From Gorsachius magnificus (lineage: Eukaryota > Chordata > Aves > Pelecaniformes > Ardeidae), in the NCBI GenBank assembly GCA_034008185.1, contig CM067081.1, positions 156,146,258 to 156,210,257 of the forward strand: a stretch of DNA of 64,000 nucleotides, read 5' to 3'. Under the pieces are notes generated by a model. It searched no databases, was not told the origin of the DNA, and saw only the letters and a program-made list of their open reading frames with translations. Every line of letters begins with the position of its first letter. The stretch's first letter is position 1. This document shows, one piece after another, positions 57,159 to 64,000 of the stretch. The translations under genes were made by a program, and so were the position numbers.

Positions 57159-59835
57159 GTTTCTACTCCTGCCATTTATTATGTTAGCTCAGGTTGAAAA
57201 GGACTATGTTGTGATTCTAAAAGTTGTGATTCAGATGAGGACGAATAGACTACTTCAGGTAAGAGCCCTAGGTTTTAAGATAAATTTCAGGAAATTCCAC
57301 TAAAAAATACTCCAAGAGTGTTAAAGTTGCAAAGTCAAGAATTTCAAAGCTGTGCCAAAATTGAAGATATTTGTTCTTTTTCCAGTAGACCAGTGTGTAT
57401 ATATTACAATGGATGCTTTTTACTGTGCTTTTGAATGCTAAACACTTTTGTTTGTTCCACCGATGAGGCAAAGTTTTTAATTAATGGTAAGACAAAAGAT
57501 GGATATTTTGACTTCTAGAAAGGATTAAACAACATCAGGTTCTGTATACCCAAAGAAGAAACAATCTAGATTTTTGTGATGAGCACATTACTTCTCTATG
57601 TCTGACAAATAACAGGGAAATAATTCTTTATATTGCCATTCAAATGATCACCTTCCGGTTTCAGTGTCAATTTCTTAAAATGAAGAGGACAACCCATACT
57701 TTTCAGAGTTATTGTTTCACAGTCATCTTATCCTGCAGAAGAAAAAGAATATAATAGGTATTTTACATGCCTATTTTGCTAGCTATTCTGGATTACAGCT
57801 ATAGAAAGTAGAGGGTGTAGCAAATCCAGAAGCTAGTAGATTGTAGACTGCATAAACTATCTATTTTAGCAAGTACGCGTTGCTATACAAATAGATTAGC
57901 AAAGCAAACCACTTGGTGCTGAGAACTCAACATATATACTATCCACATTTCCAAGATCTCGCTTTGGGCAAGAATTAGTAAGGTTCCCTGGACCAAAACT
58001 GTGTAATCTGAAAAACAGCAATCTGAAAGACTAGACTTTCACCATCTATCTGTTCCTGCAACTTTATGGATGGCATTGACAGGATGCACATTCCAATCTG
58101 GTGCCCAGCCCAGGGCAGCTAAGGTTACACAAAACCGCAATGGCCTGAATGTTTACTGGGGGGAAAAAAAGGAGTTGAAAAGCTGCAGCATACCAAGTGG
58201 TATTTTCTTACCAAGAACGCAAGAGAGGAGGGGAGGAGCACTGCTTGCCCTTCATTTCACTGGCACAAGGCAGGTGAGAAGGGGGTGTGAGGGCAGGGAA
58301 GTGGGATAAAGCTAGTATTGGTTTTGTATGACTTTGTGTAAGACTTTATAAAAGATAGCTGCACAGAGCCATTTAATAAATCCCCATGGTGTGTAAAGGT
58401 ACCCTCAAAAAGGAAACTTTTTGCCCCTACTGAAACAAGAGCTCTCTTTCTGTTCCCCTTTTTTTCAGTACTTCAGTGAAATGATTAATCTGTCCTGTGC
58501 TTATGCTTTTGGCTGAAGCACCTATTCCTAGAGCTGCTACACCCTTCCAGCCTAATGATGGGCCATTAACACACCATGGCTTGCATACCCTGCCTTAAAG
58601 GTCCTCACAGCTGGACCTCCTCAGTCCCAACAACTACTTCCATCCTCCCACTCACCATCCATTCAGCAGCCAAGCCCTCTGCATGCCTGTTCCCCTGCAA
58701 AGTCAGAGAGGGACCACTGTTCAACAGCCCATGGCCCAGGCATGTAGCTTTAAGCAACAGCCAAAAATCTGAGTGGGAGGAACACCTGCAGCTCAACAGA
58801 AATGGGTCAGCAAAAGTGTTCAAACAACAACAAATTTTTATTCCCTGAGAGGGCCAACATGACCCATAACTTGTCAGGAGATGAAGAGGGAGGGAGATTT
58901 TTGGCGGGGGTGAGTGAATAGGAAAAAGACAGAAAAGGACGTGGGGAAGCCAATATGCCCACCACTCAGAAATTCCTTAGTAAGATAGCATGGCCCACTA
59001 AGGACTAAAAATGCACCCAAAATGTCAGTGTAACTGTTCTTACACACCCATGATTATTGGGAGGACTAGAAAGGCTGCAGCAGATACCCTGCTGTGTGAA
59101 GCCTTGCTGACATGCCTTGCTCCCCTGGGCCAGTTTGGCTGCCTAAGGGGTGTTTCTGAGTACTGAGGATGGATAGCATTCATTGGGGGGGGGGATGGAG
59201 ATCCCATGTCAGGGCTCAGCTGACCTTTCTCCTCTGGTGTCTCCTGCAGCTGGCTCACACAATTTCTCCAGAGCTTCCTGCTCTCAAGCCTATGGGCAAG
59301 TGTGCTGCAATCTGTTCTCTCAGTGGCCCAAGAACTGCTGTGGGGTCTTCTGCTCCTGTCTCTTATTCCCACCATTCTCAGCACCCTCAGGTCTTAAGTA
59401 CTGCATCAGGGCCCTGAGGCCAAACTTGGGACTGCCTCCTGCCTGCACCAGTAGGAGGTAAGGCACCAGGGAAGGAGATGGGGCTGTCAGTAAGAGCTCT
59501 TTTTCAGCAGTGGAGTCTGAGGCAGTAAGAAAAGCAAATCTCTTAGTCCTTGATTCCCTGTGAAGACACAACACAGCTCTCTGTTACCTGTAGCCCTTCC
59601 CTATACAAGCAGCATGTTCTAAAGCTCATGCCCTGCTGTGTTTAGGAAGGTTAATGGCCTTTGGACAGAATCTTGGGCACTGCATTAGCATGGCATGTTC
59701 TATGTGTGACTTTTTCAATCACTGAGACAGAATAAAGGAACTCATACAGGATGAGGAATGGCTTCTGATATGTTTAGTTGCTGAATGCAAGATGGCTCTC
59801 ACAACTGTAATTGAATTGTGTGCAAAGCAGAGAAA
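57159..59835. other. Non-coding or unassigned DNA, GC-richer from 58.0 kb
   Basis: 57.16-58.0 kb is AT-rich with nothing recognised. From about 58.05 kb the G+C content rises and dense overlapping frames of 60-114 codons appear on both strands, none matching a family I know. Two plus-strand splice-like features stand out: a CAG|GTGAGA donor-like site at 58273/58274 and an exon-like block at 59250-59457. A run of ten G lies at 59185-59194. No CpG island is evident. Confidence 0.5.
59250..59457 (+). other. Exon-like block (speculative)
   Basis: The left edge has a ctgac branch-point-like word (59218-59222), a pyrimidine-rich tract (tttctcctctggtgtctcct) and CAG at 59247-59249. The right edge is GAG|GTAAGG, a strong donor-like match. 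The 208-bp block is open in one frame throughout and in a second frame for 55 codons to a TGA at 59415-59417. No protein similarity was recognised. Such signal pairs arise by chance in GC-rich DNA, so this is a candidate only; it could equally be a non-coding RNA exon or nothing. Confidence 0.2.
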
Positions 59836-59905
59836 TAAAAAATTATAGGGTAATTCAGGTTCATGGGGACCTCAGAAGATTATCCAGTTCCAATGCCTTA
59901 GTTCT
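59836..59905 (-). mobile_element. Short CR1 3'-end remnant
   Basis: The plus strand reads 'attatagggtaattcaggtt', 'catggggacctcagaagatt', 'atccagttcc', resembling the reverse complement of an older CR1 tail (ataattcaggttggaagggacctcaggaggtcatctagtcc). Only about 70 bp aligns; the sequence beyond is not recognisable as CR1. Confidence 0.45.
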
Positions 59906-61559
59906 ATCAGAAACCTCTTAGGATCCTTTCCTTCCACTGTAGGAACATGTGTGAAGAAACTGTACCCTTATCTAGACTGGAATCCTGGCCACTGGCAGAG
60001 GGTGTTGTTGATGCTGGCTGTGGCAAGGAGCGGGCTTTCCCAGATGTTGATCTTTCTATGCAGGGCTGTTTTGCAGGGTCTGATGGTTGGGCTCTTGGAC
60101 CAGTGTGAAAAGCTGCACTGTTATTTAGAGTCTCCAATGTGAAGATCTTGCAAGACAGGGTAGGAGATGTCCAACTATATGTCAGGCTCAGTGGACTGCT
60201 TCCAACCAAAAGAGGTCAAGATTTTCCAGAACTGTGGAATGCTGTTGTACTATCTCCAAGATCTCTTTGTTATGCCTGCCTTTGGGAAAATGCCAGTCGT
60301 CTTCATGAACTTTACTGAGCATCGATCACCTGTTCTCTCAGACCCAGCAGCAGTTGTACAGTTAGCCATGATGCTTCTACTGGGTAATCCTGCTGCTGGA
60401 GAAACATTTGGACCACTCCCAGTGCAGGCTAACAGGTGTCATGTTCTTGGAGGTTTAGGTGACACCTTGAAGGGTCTTCTGAGAAGCTTCCTCTTATCAT
60501 TAAGAAAAACAGCATTTGAAAACGTAGTGAGAGGGAAAGAAAAGGTAATAAAAAGACTCTGAGTACAGAAACAAAAAAAGCAAGGTCAGGTAAAAAAGAA
60601 AGGATACTGAGGCAGGGGAGAGGTTGGATAGATGAAGAAGTGTAGTTGCAGAGTCTTGAGAGCTGGTATACAATAGCAAAGGCATTTTGTATTGTCATGT
60701 ACAATTGTCATTTTACATTGTATGAGCAGTGCTCCAGCGTGTTAGATCGCAACAGCATGAGAGAATTGTGTTATTGTATGTGTGGTTGATACAGTCTGGA
60801 AGACTTTACAATAATGCAGTCTCCTCATCAGTAGTTGTTGTGCATTGGTGGGTAGTCACCTGGGCCAGATTTCCTGACTTGGCCCCACAATCTAAACCGA
60901 TACCTAGTAAGCAGGGATGAGTGGGGTACTTGCTTCAGATGATACACTAGAACTCTAATGTAGATGCATACAAGTTACTTTTCTGTCTGTCCCCAAGACC
61001 TGTTTTTTGATCTGATTTTCTATCAGTTTTTATCTTCCCTCTCAGGTGGATGTTGCTTAGATTATTAAAACTTACCATTACATTTTCTAAGAGGCAATGG
61101 TGGAAAGAAACAGGACAGCTTATTGGATTAATGAATGACAAATATCTATGCTTAAATTATGTAATTACTGGAGTGGCAATTTCTTTCTGAAAGAGTCTCA
61201 GTTTCTTTTTTCAAATACAAGCTAATTTTCTTTGACTACTACATAGTACTAAGATGTTAATTTCAGATTTTTGTTTTAATTAAACTATTTTCATCAGCAC
61301 CATTGTAGAGGTTATATGATTATTTTGCTTATCTTTGTAACACTTTATCAATGAGATTCTTTCTCAGTTGTTTTATTTTTCATTTGATTTGGCCTTCTAA
61401 GGCCAAGTTATTAATTTCTTTAGTACCATCATTCAGGTGTCTGCTGTTCACATTTTGCATCTTAGATGACCCTCAAAACAGTCTGAATTTTGCCTTAGTA
61501 AATTTCACTTTCTTTGTTCAGGATGGTGAAGTTTTATTATAAGATTCTCTCTATGACCA
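59906..61559. other. Unassigned DNA, includes an unrecognised 131-codon frame
   Basis: A plus-strand frame of 131 codons (60167-60562) begins with an ATG and contains no motif I can name. It has a moderately hydrophobic N-terminal half and a basic C-terminal end. A pyrimidine-tract acceptor-like site (ccttccactgtag) ends at 59942. The composition is mixed, falling back to AT-rich after 60.6 kb. No known gene or repeat recognised. Confidence 0.5.
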
Positions 61560-62660
61560 TGTTGACAATTTTCCAGTCTTCTGGAATTTTTCTAGTGTTC
61601 TTTAATGTTTGCCTGAAAATTATATTAGTAATTTAGAAGTTTCCTCAGCTAATTTATTTAAGACTCTTAAACCTAAGATATTGGAGTCTGTGGTTTTGTA
61701 AATGTTTAATTGTCACAGACTACCTCACATCCTCATTTGTTACTCATGGCTAATTTTTTGATCTATCAGTAATACCTTAAGAAGTAGATAGATAACTTGA
61801 TTAATTCCAAATACCACTGGAACACCAAGTGAACATTTCTGGTTTTTCTTGATCACACTTCACCATCTTGCTGTCCGAATCTAGCTATTGCTTTATAATT
61901 AATTCACTGAGTTTATTGCTTCTGGAATGTTTTTTAAATGCCTTACTATTTAAAATTTGTTGATTTTTGATAACTCAGTCATTCATTTGACTTACTGACT
62001 TCATTACCCACTTATTTCTATTTGTAGTTCATAATCATTCTCATTGCATTGGTTTTTAATTCCCTCTCCATTTATACATGCACATACATGTACTATATGC
62101 TTGCGTATGTATATAGGTATAAATACACAATTTCTGTCATTGCTTTCACCAAGAAAGATATCTTCTTGGCTCAAATATTCTTTTTTGAATCTGAGGAATC
62201 TTGGCTTCTTGGGCATCTAGCAAGATGTTCCTGAAAAATTCCCAGTTGTTTTAACACTTCTTCAGTTAAATGCATGTTCCCAACTTGAATCTCAGCTGTT
62301 CGTCTAAGTTTCAAAAACTGCAGGTTTTAAAAGATCCAACAAGAGATATTTCAGGTTGGTGACATATCCTGTTTGCATTAAATAAATCAAACCTCATTTC
62401 ATTAGGCAATTTTTCAATTTTTCAATTTTTGTAAAAGCCATTAACTGTTCCTTATTTATCATAATGAGGTCCATTACAGTGACTAACTGATAATGGGCAT
62501 TACTGAGTTACTTGATATCCCGTGTATCTCATGCAGGATTTCTGTGTTCAGAAAAAAGTCCATTATTTTCAGAAATTTCTGAAGTTGTATTACTGGCTGT
62601 TTAAGCCTGAGAAAATTATCTGCAGGATGAAAGACACAGTAACAGAGTTTACCTTTCTTC
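61560..62660 (-). mobile_element. Decayed CR1/L3-type LINE ORF2 segment
   Basis: Reading the minus strand from high to low coordinates gives ORF2 landmarks in the right order for an old CR1/L3 element: VMDLIMINKEQL (about 62475-62440; family: ILDLVLTNKEEL of the endonuclease C-terminus), NNWEFFRNILLDAQEAKIP (62250-62196; the post-endonuclease linker), LNKLAEETSKLL (61665-61630; family: VLKELAEEIAKPL) and TLEKFQKTGKL (61600-61565; family: TGEVPEDWKIANV). The pieces are in several frames with many stops. The RT core expected next (below 61560) is not recognisable. Very AT-rich and highly diverged, so this is among the oldest elements here. Confidence 0.7.
62407..62430. repeat. 8-bp unit repeated three times
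   Basis: caattttt occurs three times in perfect tandem (24 bp), inside the decayed LINE. Likely a local replication-slippage expansion after insertion. Confidence 0.85.
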
Positions 62661-64000
62661 TCTTAATAATCAGATTTTTTGAGAGGAAGATTGTCCTATA
62701 TCTTTGTGAAATATGGTAGTCCGTTACAGATACCTCCTAGTTCAATTTTGTTTGTTTAACTAAGTAATACTTTAACCACAAATGCTGTAGAGCCCACTCA
62801 GTCATCGATGACTTTCTAATCAGGTAACTATATTGGATGCAAAATATCACCACCATCTGATCTGGTTTTCCACTGTAGCTTTTATGGAACACATTAGACA
62901 TGAAATGCAATCCTCCAAAACCTGTAGGATATACCTCATAAAGTTTCTCTATTACTAATCACATAATTTCTTTTCTCCTACGTGACCACTTCCAACTACT
63001 CTTATTGACTCTTCAGGCTCCACACCATAGTGTTCGTAACACTTCTCGGCAGCTCCACACAATAGTATTCATAAAACCTCTCAGCATACTTACTTGCTTT
63101 TTGGTTTGTCATAAAAAGTGATGGTTTTAGTTGGCTTATGTGCTTGGATATGTATGTCTTATTCTGTTGTCATGATTCTCTCCTTTCATGTAGTTCGAGT
63201 AGGTTAAGTCTTCCTTAGTCAACCAGAAGACTGGTACATATTTTGCTGAGATGAAGGCCATAAAACCATGTGATCTTTTATTTCCTTAGAGGTTACCTTG
63301 CTGCTTTATTGAACCAAAATCTTTCCTTATTTCACCTACCACGCCTACTGTTGTACTCCATTATCTTCCGCCTGCTTTTTAATCTTACGTGAAAAACAGC
63401 TTAACGTTTCTAAAGTACTAGCTGGGTTAGCTTCTTTCAGCTTTTCTCAGCTCCCTGGTTGATGAATGTTGTTAGTCGCTGAAAATCACCTGAAATAAAT
63501 AAATATTCCTAGCTTCAAAGCTTTTAAATTGCCTTTAGTGTTTCCTGTTGGATGGGAGAAATCATCCTGCCATCTGTGGCATATTGTGGAATACATCTTA
63601 GGCACATGCCCAAGATACTTCTGGGGCACTTCTGAGTACCCTGGTTGGAGTTGAACATCATCCCTCTGACTTTTCCTCTGCTAAACTAATAGATTAGTTC
63701 TTACAGGCTGTTCTTTTCTGATATCATACCCAGTATCAGGTATTTGATACTTCCAGCTGGGACAATAGACTCTAGAGACTCTTAAAATTGGCAGTGAGAA
63801 TAGACTAATCTTTGCATTTTCTTACTTGACTTAGTTACTTGTCATTGAAAGACTGGAAGATCTGCTGTGATACTGACCCGGCTGATCCACTGGGAAATCA
63901 CATAGATGCACAGATGAACTTCAGTATGATGGACTTCTTTCCCATTTTGGCTACCAGACTGAACCTCATGTAGAAATTAAATAATTTCTCTTCACAAGGC
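62661..64000. other. Non-coding DNA, nothing recognised
   Basis: Could include more of the decayed LINE upstream part (endonuclease N-terminal half on the minus strand), but I could not find its landmark residues. A short duplicated phrase occurs: 'ctccacaccatagtgttcgt' (63019-63038) and 'ctccacacaatagtattcat' (63053-63072), 34 bp apart and differing at 4 of 20 positions. No gene seen. Confidence 0.55.

Noticed and set aside
59185..59194. Run of ten G as a possible G-quadruplex
   Set aside because: Only one long G tract is present nearby; four separate G tracts within a short span are needed for a canonical intramolecular quadruplex.
1..64000. Search for operons, CRISPR arrays, phage, tRNA or rRNA genes
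   Set aside because: The whole window has vertebrate repeat content and no such structures were visible on either strand.

Overview
This window looks like a piece of a vertebrate nuclear genome, most probably a bird. The evidence is the repeat content. There are several CR1 LINE copies, all 5'-truncated, with the typical bird CR1 tail (an attctatgattctatg-type end, or its reverse complement). Around them are much older, decayed remnants that resemble CR1/L3, L2 and MIR. CR1 also occurs in crocodilians and turtles, so 'bird' is an inference. One short CR1 tail at 41.9 kb resembles a type common in non-galliform birds. The rest is AT-rich single-copy DNA.

I recognise no protein-coding gene, rRNA or tRNA, and no bacterial-type feature (operon, CRISPR array, insertion sequence). 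Open frames of 60-150 codons occur everywhere, as expected by chance. The only ones with recognisable protein similarity lie inside CR1 elements and encode pieces of the CR1 ORF2 protein (endonuclease/reverse transcriptase). The window is best read as intergenic DNA or part of a very large intron.

Layout: 1-20 kb is AT-rich unique DNA with one MIR-like SINE (6.8 kb) and a modestly GC-richer stretch (10.9-13.9 kb). At 20.17-21.47 kb is an old plus-strand CR1 with an internal deletion. 21.5-33.8 kb is mostly unique, with a MIR-like SINE (28.1 kb) and an ancient palindromic repeat (29.6-29.8 kb). At 33.86-34.1 kb a MIR-like SINE is split by a CR1 tail, followed by an L2-like tail at 34.4 kb. At 38.85-39.2 kb is a decayed minus-strand CR1/L3 fragment. 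At 41.12-42.01 kb is the best-preserved CR1 (minus strand), itself split by a second, 98-bp CR1. At 49.80-50.07 kb is a plus-strand CR1 tail of the same subfamily as the 41 kb copy, in inverted orientation. At 56.03-57.16 kb is a third, longer plus-strand CR1. 58.0-60.6 kb is GC-richer and has several plus-strand splice-like signals. At 61.56-62.66 kb is a decayed minus-strand CR1/L3 ORF2 segment covering the end of the endonuclease and the linker to the reverse transcriptase.

I found no convincing new biological system. The points most worth checking are two nested retroposon insertions that give relative ages, the inverted CR1 pair, and a speculative spliced transcription unit at 58-60 kb.
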